Source: Crocodylus rhombifer (lineage: Eukaryota > Chordata > Crocodylia > Crocodylidae). Taken from it: 64,000 nucleotides of DNA. The stretch lies in NCBI GenBank assembly GCA_038503035.1, contig JAVSML010001090.1, forward strand, positions 124,001 to 188,000, given 5' to 3'. Every line of letters starts with the position of its first letter. Position 1 is the first letter of the stretch. Below, piece after piece: positions 34,930 through 44,894 of the stretch. Made by a program: the position numbers and the translations under genes. The notes below the pieces were generated by a model. That model worked only from the letters and a program-made list of their open reading frames with translations. It searched no databases and was not told the DNA's origin.

Positions 34930-35500
34930 GCCAGCATGGTGACTGCCACCTGGCCCAGGTCAGTCTCAGCCCTTGCTGTATGCTCCATGCTGGGCATTTG
35001 TATGGCCAGGCTCACTGTGGTGTCTGAGGCCCCTTGCTCCATGCTGTTGCTGCTGAGCCTCTGGGCTACCCTGCAGATGCTGACAACTCACATATGGATA
35101 CTGCCACTGTTGCCATCCTTGAGCTCCTGGGGCTCCAGCCCCACCATCTGTGTGCCCACCCAGCCAGCCAGGACTGGTGGCTGCACATGATCCAGAGCAC
35201 CCAGGATGATAAGCAGTTACTGAAGTCCTTTTGTATGACCCAGGCCACCTTCCAGGAGCTCCTCGATCAGCTTAACTCACACCAGGAGTTGCCACACCTA
35301 AAGTTGCCACTCCCTGCAGAGACCCGACAGAATCGGCATACTCAAAGTGGCCGCACCCATCAGGCTACACTATGTTGGCAACCTCTTCAGTGTGGGCAAG
35401 GAGACTGCTAGGGAGGCCAATCTGGAAGTCTGAGGCACCCTCCAGGACATGCTGGGGCACACTGTGTTCTGGATGCATGACCCCATGGAGTGCAGTCCTG
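34930..35500 (+). pseudogene. Harbinger-type (HARBI1-like) transposase relic
   Basis: One frame (about 35,190-35,330) gives DDKQLLKSFCMTQATFQELL...LPLPAETR. The next frame (about 35,329-35,500) gives RIGILKVAAPIRLHYVGNLF then SVGKETAREANLEV, a TGA stop at 35,431-35,433, then GTLQDMLGHTVFWMHDPMEC. This order (an F-x-E-L segment, P-P-E-x-R, an A-x-x-Y-x-x-V-G segment, F-x-V-G-K-x-T, then a DPME-like block) resembles the N-terminal part of PIF/Harbinger nucleases. A frameshift near 35,330, the stop and the absence of the DDE catalytic part show it is dead. Assignment is by eye. Confidence 0.6.
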
Positions 35501-36040
35501 GCTGTCCCTTACCTCCTGCCACAGGGCTTTGCTCTGGATGGCTCAACCCACCCCATGGAGCTCAGCCTGATGGCGGGAGGCAGGGGGGAGCGACTGACCA
35601 GAACTGCACTTGGAGCCAGGGCTGCACTCTGAGCATCTCTGCCACTGGCTTTCTGTTATCTCCTGCCACCCAGCTCAGCTCCATGGGGCTGCAGAGCCTC
35701 CTACCACCAGGCTGTGCTCAGCAGGGCTGTACTCCAAGCAGCTCTGCCAGCCCCATGGAACTCAGCCCTGTGGTGGGAGGCGTCAGGAAAGCCAATGATG
35801 GAGTTGCCCTGAGTGCTGCCCTGGTAAGTACAGCCCAGTGGTGGGAGGTTCCACAGCCCCACACAGGTGGATCTGGTGGCAGGAGGTGGTGGAGAGCTGC
35901 ACTCAGAGGCAGGGCTGTGCTTGGAGTGGCTCTGCCACTGGCTCTCCCTCCACCTCCTGCTGCAGGGCTGAGCTCTGTGAAGCTGGTGAAGCCACTTAGA
36001 GCACAGTCCTGGCTCTCCCCTGTATGCAGCCACCGTGCTG
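35500..36040. repeat. GC-rich degenerate repeat (CTCTGCCACTGGCT / CCCATGGAGCTCAGCC words)
   Basis: CCCCATGGAGCTCAGCC, CTCTGCCACTGGCT and CTCCTGCCAC phrases recur at irregular spacing, in line with internal amplification inside the element that contains the transposase relic. Open frames here are compositional. Confidence 0.45.
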
Positions 36041-36044
36041 CTTT

Positions 36045-36087
36045 GACACTTGAAATGTTTTGAAACTTTTGAAATGTTTCAAGTGTC
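36045..36087. repeat. Hairpin GACACTTGAAA...TTTCAAGTGTC
   Basis: The 16-nt arms match at 14 positions around an 11-nt spacer. The following CATTTCAAAGCTGTTTCAAAGC continues the same GAAACTTT vocabulary, so this is probably the end of a DNA element. Confidence 0.65.
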
Positions 36088-36540
36088 TTAATTTCATTTC
36101 AAAGCTGTTTCAAAGCCTTTTGTTTTGTTTTGATTTTGCTGTTTCAAGCTCAGAATGCATCAATACAGCTTTGAGACAAAACACCTGCCAAAATTTCACA
36201 AAGCCTTACTGGGCAGGTACCTGCAGTACACAGCGCAGGGGCACAAGGTGGGACAGGAAGGCAGGTGTTGGGGCTGACCTGGAGACTAGCGCCGGGGTCC
36301 AGCCAGGCTGGTGCAGCTGATCTGGGGCCACTGCTGGGAGTGGCCAGAGGCAGACATCGGGTGGCACAGGCCCCCAGGGGTCACCACAATATTTTAAAGG
36401 CTAGTCTGGGGCCAGCAAAAGCTCCAAGCCCCATGGGCAGCCTGAAGCAGTAGAAGTTCCAAGCCCCATGGCCCTGGGCCTACCCCAAGGGTGGCCCCCT
36501 GGTGGTGGAGCTGATGGGTGTCAAATTTGCTCTTGGTTGC

Positions 36541-36695
36541 CCTCTACACATGTGCTACTGCTCAGTATATATGGCGCAGTAAGTTAATTAATTTACTGTG
36601 CAGCAAGTGCCTGCACTTCCAGACATTAATGCTTTACTATACAGTAAATTAGCTTACTGAGCAGTAAAGTGTCTCATGTAGACAGACCTCCTTTG
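36541..36695. mobile_element. Short MITE, GTCTACACATGC family
   Basis: CTCTACACATGTGCTACTGC on the left and GTCTCATGTAGACAGACC on the right enclose AGTAAGTTAATTAATTTACTGTGCAG- and CAGTAAATTAGCTTACTGAGCAG-type inverted words. Confidence 0.6.
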
Positions 36696-36802
36696 TCCTT
36701 ATTCTCTAGGTTTACCTAGAAGGGTTAAATGCATCTCAAACTAGCAACTGCCATTTCATGCCAGCCTCAAGTTGAACTACTTTTCTTGCTCTAAACACCC
36801 AA

Positions 36803-36871
36803 GAACGATGGGGTCTTATTCATTTTAACATAAAGGCCCGAATGATGGGGTCTTATTCTTTTTAACATAAA
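36803..36871. repeat. 37-bp tandem duplication
   Basis: The 32-nt unit GATGGGGTCTTATTC...TAACATAAA is present twice (36,803-36,834 and 36,840-36,871) with about two differences. Confidence 0.85.
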
Positions 36872-37054
36872 CACGCTTTCTAAAACAACTAAAAGCTCTT
36901 AAGTATTTAACTGCATATGCATTACTCAGACATCCATGTAACACATGGTTAGAACATATTGTGGTTTATGGAGCATTTTAACACTTATCCAACTCTATTT
37001 TAGACTTCAAGAATAAATAAGGGCTTTATGTAATAAGAGCTGTAACCTGTGGCA

Positions 37055-37520
37055 CTGATAAATTGGAGAGGATTCTGAGAAGACCTATGAGAATGATTGG
37101 AGGACTGGAAAAAATTTGCAGTGAAAGACTCCAGGAATTCAATCTGTTCTGTTTATCAGATAGAAGGTTAAGGGGGTGACTTGATCAGATTGTATAAGTA
37201 ACTTTAAGAGGAACAAAAATGTAATACTAGAGGGCTCTTAACTCCTGCAGATAAAGGCATAACAAGATCTGATGGCTGCAATTTGAAGCTAGATAAATTT
37301 AGAGTAGAAAGAAGGTTTAACTTATCCAACAATGAGGGTAATGAACTATTGGAACAACAGATCAAGGGTTGCAGCTGCTCCATCACTGGCATTTTGAAAT
37401 CCAGATTGGAAATATCTTTAAAAGCTATGTTGAGCTTCAAACAGAAATTGTTTCATGGAAGCCTTTTAAGTCCACAGGTTTTTACCAGTGGTAAGATTAA
37501 ATGATCAAGATAGACTTTTC
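37055..37520 (+). mobile_element. Old CR1/L3-like LINE relic
   Basis: AAATTGGAGAGGATTCTGAG reads LERILRRPMRMIGGLE, followed by RLQEFNLFCLSDRRL and a DLIRLYKY-like stretch. This is the C-terminal ORF2 pattern seen in the CR1 copies here. It is much more decayed (many stops) and lacks a recognisable CR1 3' tail, so it belongs to an older family. Confidence 0.7.
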
Positions 37521-39424
37521 TGACTGTTCCAGATCAAGGGCTAAGATTTTCTCACAAGCCCTAACCTCACTATTTTTCTTCTTTATATCTCACTGTCCTG
37601 TTAGAAATGCTAACCCAAACTAAGAATTTGATCCAAATCTGGAATTCACCCTTCTCCCAAAGATTGTGGATGCTGGTGTATAGGGCTTCAGTTCACATTC
37701 AGCTTTAACTGGTAATCTGGTGACAGTGTTGCAGTACTTGAATGGAGACACTCAGCAATAGCTAAGTAAATTAGTTTGTTGTACATGCCAGAAAGGGGGA
37801 TGAGGGATAGAGGGGCTGTCCTTTTTATCTCCTTCTCCTTTGTGCCAGGGGAGAGAGATTTTTTTTCAAGACTATTCTGAGTTCACACAGACTGATGTTG
37901 ACCTTAGGGCCACAGATAGGAGCTGAGCTGCAAATTTCATATCTTTTCAGAATAGTTAGATGCTTTACCTGGAATTATACCCTCCCACTTTCAGTCCCTT
38001 CACCTGCCTTGTTGATTCAGAATAGGTATTCAGACTTGGTATTTTTTTGTGAGTTATTAATTTTCAGCTGAAAAAAAAATCCATGTTAGTTAAATTGGAT
38101 TGACATAAAAAGGAGAACTGCTTCATTCTGAGGATATTCTGATTTAACATTAAAACAAATGGCTTGGAATAGAACCATATGTTATATATGTAGTCATAGC
38201 AAAAAGGTAAATAATCTGAAACCACTCCTCTTATGGTTTCTTACTCAAGATCTATTTTTTCTTTGTAATGCCTTAGCCTCAATTGTTGATAGAATATAAT
38301 AAGAAGAAATATTAATGGAAAACATATTTACTCACAGCATTTATATTCATTCTAAATGAATTCATTATAGTTTAAAGGAGAGAGATAAACTATTGTAATG
38401 AGACTTGAATGTCAGTGGAAGAAAAAATGAGTGATCTGAAAGCCAACATTTTTCCTGTTGCAGTAATAATACTATGAACAAAGAATGCTGTGACAAGGTG
38501 TCAAACTTTAGTCTTCCCATGACACAAGGGATTAAGCTNNNNNNNNNNTGTTTTCATCTTCAAATGTATCCCCTTTCAAAACTCAAGTTCTGATCATTAG
38601 GGTGGAATTGTAGCAGAAAGCCCCCTTTGTACATTTTCCTCCTGGACATGGATATAACAGAAGCCCCTTTTTGCCTGCACACCCCATCTCATTTTGTGTA
38701 TTTCTTTTCCTTCTAAATATTGGCAGAGACCTAGCACACTCATTGCATGGGTGTGGCAAGGCTGAGAGCAAGTCAGAAAGCTGAAGTGGCTTTCTGTAGG
38801 AGAAACCTAGAAACTACATCTATATATCAATTAAGCTCAGTCACTAAAGAAAGCAAAAGAACTAAAATATCCACTGCAAAGACTGTAAATATATCCTGTG
38901 CTAACCTAATTCACTTACTGTCCCCAGTAGCCTTTGATCCTGACTACCTCACATTGCATTTTTATATATTTCTCGCAGTGCATTTTCATATTTCATTTGT
39001 CTCATCTTTGCCATGGCATTTTGTATCTTATATTTTATACTTTTAAACTCCTAAGGAATATTCTTCCTGTAGAATGCCGTTACACCCTGGACCATTGTTA
39101 AAATTGCATTGAAATTGTAATTGTGAAGTGATAACATCTGTTGAGTGAATGCAAGTGAATGATGGTCATCAGTAGACAATAGCTTAGCTCAAGGAACCCT
39201 ATTTTAAGCAAATCAAGCTAAAGAACTGATTCCTGGAACTGAGAACTCACCCTATGAACTATTCCTGTAACCCATGACAATACAGCCATGAAGTCAATAA
39301 GTCAAGGGTGGACTCCCAAAACATCAGGTACCAGTAGGCAGAGCCTCCTGTGACTAACAGCTGTCAGGTACAGGCACAGCTGTCAGGTACTACCCACATG
39401 GTACAGCGACCTCTGGATTGGGTA
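37521..39424. other. Gene-free sequence with assembly gap
   Basis: This is AT-rich unique-looking DNA. Positions 38,539-38,548 are ten N, a gap of unknown true size. No supported gene lies on either side. Confidence 0.6.
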
Positions 39425-39627
39425 GCCTAGATCAGTGGTCTCCAAACTTTTTTGATCGCACACCCCTACCAGTAAAAACTGTTTGAGCATGCACCCTCAA
39501 TATATGTATGTTTATATAAATAGAAATAGAAATAGAAGTTCTAATATTTTCTTCCCACACCCCAGTGGATTGTCTTGCGCACCCCCTGGGATGCGTGCAC
39601 CCCACTTTGGAGACCACTGGCCTAGAT
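39425..39627. mobile_element. hAT-like MITE, 187 bp, perfect 8-bp target duplication
   Basis: GCCTAGAT occurs at 39,425-39,432 and at 39,620-39,627. Between them, the element starts CAGTGGTCTCCAAA and ends TTTGGAGACCACTG, perfect inverted termini of 14 bp, with further similarity inward (GCACACCCCTACC / GCACCCCCTGGG). CAGTGGT-type ends and an 8-bp duplication are typical of hAT elements. No coding capacity is present. Confidence 0.9.
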
Positions 39628-40050
39628 GATGCTGGGGGATTACACAAGTCTGCCAGAAAGGGATACAAGGTAGTGAAGTGTGTCCCTCAGCAGCGCCCTC
39701 TCATCCAGCACCTGACCTACCATGAGAGAAGGACAAGCAGGAGACTCCCTTCTCGACAAGACATCACCTTGAAGCAAGCTGACCATCAGCAGCAGACTCC
39801 AGGGCCTCAGATAGGTAGATGTACTGATACCAGTAATCACAATCACAACAGCAGCCACTACACAATATACTACATGGGTTTGAATGAGTGACTGCATGTG
39901 TGTGTGTATGTGCTAAGGTGCCCAGTACCACCTATAACTCAAAGTTTGCATTTGTGATTTTATTGGTAACTTCACATCCCATCCAGTAAACTAGAATTTA
40001 TTATGATCCTGTGAGTTGGTCCTTTGTAGCCAAAAAAATCATAGTGTTGG
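39628..40050. other. Gene-free sequence with short TG run
   Basis: There is a short TG run near 39,897-39,910. No other feature is supported. Confidence 0.5.
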
Positions 40051-40465
40051 TGTCGCTGGGCATAACCCTAGGTAACTCTGAGGGATGGAAGACCACGAGT
40101 GTCAATGAAGCCCCTCTGCTCTAGGCCCAGGCGAGCCAGGCCCCCCCTTGCCCAACCTTTGTAACCCTTTATTTGGCTCCTGTAATCTCCTGTCCTTCTG
40201 GAAAACAGGCAAGCTGAAACTGTTATCTGTGGACTGCAAAGGCATCGCTCAGAGAGAGAAGGGAGAAGGGAAAGGGGGATGAGGCGGGGCCAGCTAGTGG
40301 AAAACTTCTGTAGAAATGACCAAGGTATAAATATACACTGTTGCAGGGCTAGGGGCGCAGGATTTGAGACAACACAGTCTCCCTGTGCCTTTTACTTGAG
40401 CTTAAATAAACTCTGTCTACTTCTCCCCCCAGTGTGTTTATTGGTGCGACGGACACCGGGCAACA
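40051..40465 (+). mobile_element. Probable retroviral-type LTR with TATA box and poly(A) signal
   Basis: The segment begins TGTCGCTGGG and ends GGGCAACA, so it has TG...CA ends. A TATA box TATAAATA (40,326-40,333) is followed about 75 bp later by AATAAA (40,405-40,410), then a T/C-rich stretch with TGTGTTTATTGGTGC. This order and spacing fit U3-R-U5. Neither a target duplication nor an adjacent primer-binding site is clear, and no retroviral gene follows, so it is a solo or degraded LTR. Confidence 0.6.
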
Positions 40466-40779
40466 AACCCAATTGTTGCCTCCTTTGGGCACTTTGTGCC
40501 AGCAACAATAGAATTCTTCATAAAGTTCTATCCCCCTGGGACAAGGCTGTGCTAAATTAGTGACCAAACAGCTAGTTTAAAGCAAAGCCACCTTAAAACC
40601 AAGTATTTAGAAATAAAGCGTCACCAGCCACCTTCTATGTGGCAGTCCTGGTGAACTTACTCCTTATAGTGTCATCCTCAGACCTTTTCTCCGTGGCAAG
40701 GTGACTTTTGCCTTTAGCTCATTTCTACAAGTTGCCTGCTCTACTTTTCAGGGATCAAGTAACTACTTTTTATAGACTT

Positions 40780-41345
40780 TTTATACGAATTTGGAAAACA
40801 AGTTTTGTAACTTGTTGGAAAGGGAGTCCTTGAAACCAATTTTTACTCTCATTGTCTTTTCTGATTACCTTATTGTCTTTCAAGCATGGGGTTACTGTTC
40901 CTGTTTTTGAGGACACCTGATGAAATTAGCTCAGGCTCATGAAAGCTTTTACATCTCTGATTTAGTTAGGGTGAAGTGACACATTACATTTAGAACATAC
41001 TAAAAGTGAGTTTCTGCGCATGAAAGCTCATTAACTCATACTAAGTACTCTCTGAGCATCTCAAAATTTATGCCACTTCAGGCAAGTTTTGACTCAGAGC
41101 TGTACTACCTAGCTCATGTTATGGTAGCTTCAGTCTTGCTCCACAAAGATAAAATAGTGGTGGGTCAAGGCTGTGCAGGCAAAAATTAACCTTTAATGTG
41201 TGACTGCTCACAGTATGCTTTAACTTTAACATGGCTCAATAATCCACAGTTTTAATATGGTCTAAGTTTAATGTGTCACTTCACCCTAATCTATAAAGTA
41301 CATATCTACCCTTTTTGTCTGATTTCACACCAATACAGCTACCTA
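40780..41345 (+). mobile_element. Penelope-like element terminal fragment, split by a MITE
   Basis: ACACCTGATGAAATTAGC then TCAGGCTCATGAAAGCTTTT contains CTGATGA (40,917-40,923) and GAAA (40,941-40,944) around a short hairpin (TTAGC-UCAG-GCUCA, four of five pairs). This is the hammerhead core arrangement. The element continues as CTGATTTAGT, is interrupted by a DNA element, and resumes with TAATCTATAAAGTACATATC and ACACCAATACAGCTACCT. It is a second, better preserved copy of the family at 2.3 kb. Confidence 0.55.
40967..41288. mobile_element. 318-bp MITE with TA duplication, nested in the Penelope-like fragment
   Basis: The termini GGGTGAAGTGACACATTACATTT and, in reverse complement, GGGTGAAGTGACACATTAAACTT match at 20 of 23 positions. 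TA at 40,967-40,968 and 41,287-41,288 is the probable target duplication. Removing the insert with one TA restores a continuous host repeat, which defines both ends well. Tc1/mariner-type integration is suggested by TA, but the family is not known. Confidence 0.85.
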
Positions 41346-41835
41346 GTGCTGTTCTCTGAGGAGCCATTGTATTACTTTCATATGGAAATCATATTGAAAT
41401 TAGACCATTACAATCTGCAGAGAAAGCAGAATATTAATAAATAGTCCTCCAACCCAGTAGAAGTTTGGTCAAGGAAAATTCTAATACCTATATAAAATAA
41501 CTTCACTTAGCTGCTTGCAGTTGGAGTTCATAATCTGGTATAGTTGAATCCTTATAATATCAGCCTAAACTCCATATCTGTCACACCTGGATCTTTCAGT
41601 TGGAATAGTGTCAACATTATTTGTAATGTCATTTATCATCCACAACAGATGGTGGATTAAAAATTAGTTCATATTTTTGCACAGTCTATCTAGGTTTCAT
41701 GGGGTTGTGTACCAAGCTGCCTCTGAAAACATTATCAATGTACAATGTATTTAATACAATATAAATAATAATTCATGTAACAAACACAAAAGAGGTAAAA
41801 TTTATTTGTAGGATAGGAATCATGAAAAAGTATAT

Positions 41836-41952
41836 TATTAATAAAGCAATTGGTTAGAGTGTGGTGCTAATAATACTGAGGTTGCTTGTTTGATTCCTGG
41901 TTTAACAAGGTGATCCCCTAAGGTCCCTTCTGGCTCTACTTCTCTATGAAAA
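41836..41952 (+). mobile_element. tRNA-Ile-derived SINE with CR1-like 3' tail
   Basis: TTGGTTAGAGTGTGGTGCTA then ATAATACTGAGGTTGC matches the D arm, anticodon arm (loop CTAATAA, anticodon AAT at 41,869-41,871) and variable region of vertebrate tRNA-Ile. The B box GTTTGATTCC (41,888-41,897) follows. After a linker, AGGTCCCTTCTGGCTCTACT then TCTCTATGAAAA is the terminal motif of CR1 LINEs. This tRNA head plus LINE tail is the standard SINE architecture and implies mobilisation by CR1 machinery. The acceptor stem is degraded, so it is not a functional tRNA. Confidence 0.75.
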
Positions 41953-41959
41953 TATCAGT

Positions 41960-44630
41960 CAAAGCAAATAGTAAGATGTTAATTCAGCTGCCCAAACCCC
42001 AGCTATCCTTGGCATTCCTTTTCTTTCTGTATTTTCTTAATCTGACTTTGACAGGGTTATACATAGGGGCAGGTGCAGCTACCAGTTCTGAGAGCATTGC
42101 TTCTCAGACTTAATGGTGAAGGACTGGTTGGATCAGTTCACTAAGAAGGAGGCAATTTGTAGCATTATCATTCTGAAGACCTTCATCTTTTTTCTCTTTT
42201 ATATAGAGAAGGGAACAGGAAACAGCAAATAGCTTTAGTTGAGACTGGTTTGTCTTATTCAGGCATTTTTTCATTTCTGCTTGGTTCTGTCTTTTGACCT
42301 TTGACTTCTTCTCCTCAGATATTTTTCTCTACAAGGAACCTGAAGGCTGGTAAGACTATTTTATTCTATTCTGACCTCAGTGCAGATGGTAAACTCAGAT
42401 GCAGTGCTAGCAAAGTACATGGGAGCTGAATCAATTGCTTAAAAATTCCTGATAGCAGTAAGGGGATTATACAAGTATTCCCTTTCATATGCTAACATTG
42501 AAGCCAAATCTGTCAAGAAGGAAGAGGGGCTGTTTTAATTTCTGCAGGTAATTTGAATTATCAGGCAAAAGAAAAACACCTCTATGTGCAAATTTTCTTT
42601 TTTACATAATTTCCTTCCATTAAAAATAATGCTTACAAAATTTTACATATAATATTTTAAAGTTTGCTATTTTCCTTAATAGAATTTGGCATTTTCCTTA
42701 GTAGAATTTGGCATAGCAGAATTTGGTCAGTTTGATAAAAATGTTCCCTAACAATCTGTTGACATTGCATATCACTTGCTGCCTTGTTTATAGTACATAA
42801 ACAAGCTAGAAGGCAATCTTCCCACTGCCCCAAACCTTAGAAGGATAACTACAGTGATCCTGACTTTCTACTGTAGTTGTCATAAGTTTGAATAAAATGT
42901 TGTATCACCCATCATATTTTCCTGAAGTATTACAAATCCATTTCTATCATCAGTGTTTTCAGCATTTCATCTTGTCCTGTGCCAACTATTAAGGTTTTCA
43001 GGAGTGTGCAGATATATTTGTTTGTAATTTTCATGTATGATACACATCCAAATTTTTGCAGTTTTATATATATATGTGCTTCATGTATAACTTGATATTT
43101 ATGCATGCGTGTGAGGGAGAAGGAAGGGTTACTAATTATTAGCTCCTGGTACCTGCAGATTGGCTCCTGCTGTGGTCCTAGGCATACTTCCAGCATGGTG
43201 AAACCACTGGAAGGGGGGCCAGATCATGCAGCAAAGATGCCAGGCCAGGCAATGTAGCCTGATACCACAGCCAGACCCTATAGGATGAATGCACACCACC
43301 TGACAAAGGCAGCAGTGTCTGGAACCTTTGGGGAAGCTTTGCTGGGCCCCATAGTCAGTGAGGAGGATTGGCACTGGATGGAACAGCCCCAGTAAAAGCA
43401 AGGGTTTTTTTTCCCCCTTTCTTTTATGTTTCTTTTTTTCTTTCTGCTCCCAGCAGGGAACATGGGCTTGACTGACACTGATAACCCCTGTAGGGTGGGA
43501 ACAGAAACAGGGGTTAACAGTCTGCCCTAACTGGACCCTGACCAGGGATTACTTGGTGAGACCCACCCCATGCCTTGGAGAAGTCCCAGGGGGTTAGACT
43601 TAGACTAATTAAATACAGGCATGGCTAAGGACTTGCCCTCAGGTAGAGGGTTGGCACAATCAGTGAGAAATCCGGGGAGACTTTCATTAATAGCCCAGCT
43701 AAGCAAACAAAGATGCCCAGGCCAGTTGACTTGGCTGAAGAATATTTTTCTTTATTATTTTAATTGTGTTCCTATTGGCTTTCTTTGATTTTGCCAAGCA
43801 GCCCAGACAGTAGGGAACTAATGCTGTTAGCGCCTTAATTTATTTTAAAAGACTGGGATCCTTGGTCTTAATGAGCCCCAGGACTGGGAAACCTATCTGA
43901 TTTAATTTCTAGAAGTTTTGCTTAGCAATCATAGATAAATGCTGTTACTTTGGGAGTAAGCAATACAGTCCATTTGACCTGGCTCAAAGATAGCCCCTAG
44001 CCAACAGGCAATGAAGCTAGAATGCAGGTTGACTTCAGACATAGACACTGACACTGACCATCTTAATTCCATACAGTTGGCATGTGAATGGGGTGAGGGA
44101 CTGGCCTGGTGGACCCCAGAGGGCAAACGCTTACCTGGTAGACCACCTCCTGACTTAGGATCATTCAACATCAAGACATGACAGGAGAGATGTGGGCAAT
44201 CTAGGTTGAGCATTCAGACCAAGAGGGTCCAGGATCCTGAAGGTACACACCCATAGGACATATGGCCACCGATGGCTAGGGCCATACACTGTGAACAAAG
44301 CATAATAGCACATATAATCTAAGTTTTGTGCTTCATTCTGAAAATCAGGCACACATTTCTATATGCACAAAGAAATCTGAAAATATGCCTTATTATCATA
44401 GATATAGTTCCCAGAATAATTAAAATGGCCAGTTTTGTTCCTACATATTTTAAATATTTTAAAATGCCATGTATATTCCCAGATGTTTAAAAATACCAGT
44501 CTTGTTGTCTCGCTGACTTAAACCAGGAAAAATATTTTTTCTAGTCTTTAAATTAAAATACTGTATATTCACTGTGCCTGCAAATAGGGAAAAATTAAAT
44601 CTACCTAGGACCACGTGCAAATCAATAATA
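41960..44630. other. Gene-free sequence
   Basis: It is mostly AT-rich. A small tandem repeat of a 22-bp unit (TTTTCCTTARTAGAATTTGGCA) lies at about 42,670-42,726. The stretch 43,130-43,900 is GC-richer and repeat-like but unclassified. No supported gene. Confidence 0.5.
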
Positions 44631-44637
44631 CAGTGGA

Positions 44638-44730
44638 GGCATCTATATCTGTGACTATATGCACAAATAAACTCTAGAGCATATTGCCCTGGAGTTTACT
44701 TATGTGCAGATTGTGGAGCCTGTTCAGAGC
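44638..44730. mobile_element. Short MITE with AATAAACTCTAGAG / CTGGAGTTTACT arms
   Basis: AAATAAACTCTAGAGCATAT and the inverted ATGCCCTGGAGTTTACTTATG-like arm form a hairpin. The same AATAAACTCTGGAGCAG...CTGGAGTAAACT words occur in the 20.8-kb cluster. Confidence 0.5.
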
Positions 44731-44894
44731 AACCCAGGCTGGCAGGGCACCTGGAGGCCAGTCTGTGAGCAGCCAAAGGCTTCTCCAACTAGGCTCCATG
44801 TCTCTACATCAAAGATTAGCTCACCTCCCTGCAGATTGAGTTTCCAAACCAGGAAGTGCATCTTGAGACCTCCTGGATCAAGATACGAGAAGAA

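Noticed and set aside
35449..36063. 204-codon open frame on plus as a possible gene
   Set aside because: Only its first residues continue the transposase relic; the rest is GC-rich repeat translated by chance.
41836..41905. Functional tRNA-Ile gene
   Set aside because: The acceptor stem is destroyed and a CR1-like tail follows, so it is a SINE, not a working tRNA.
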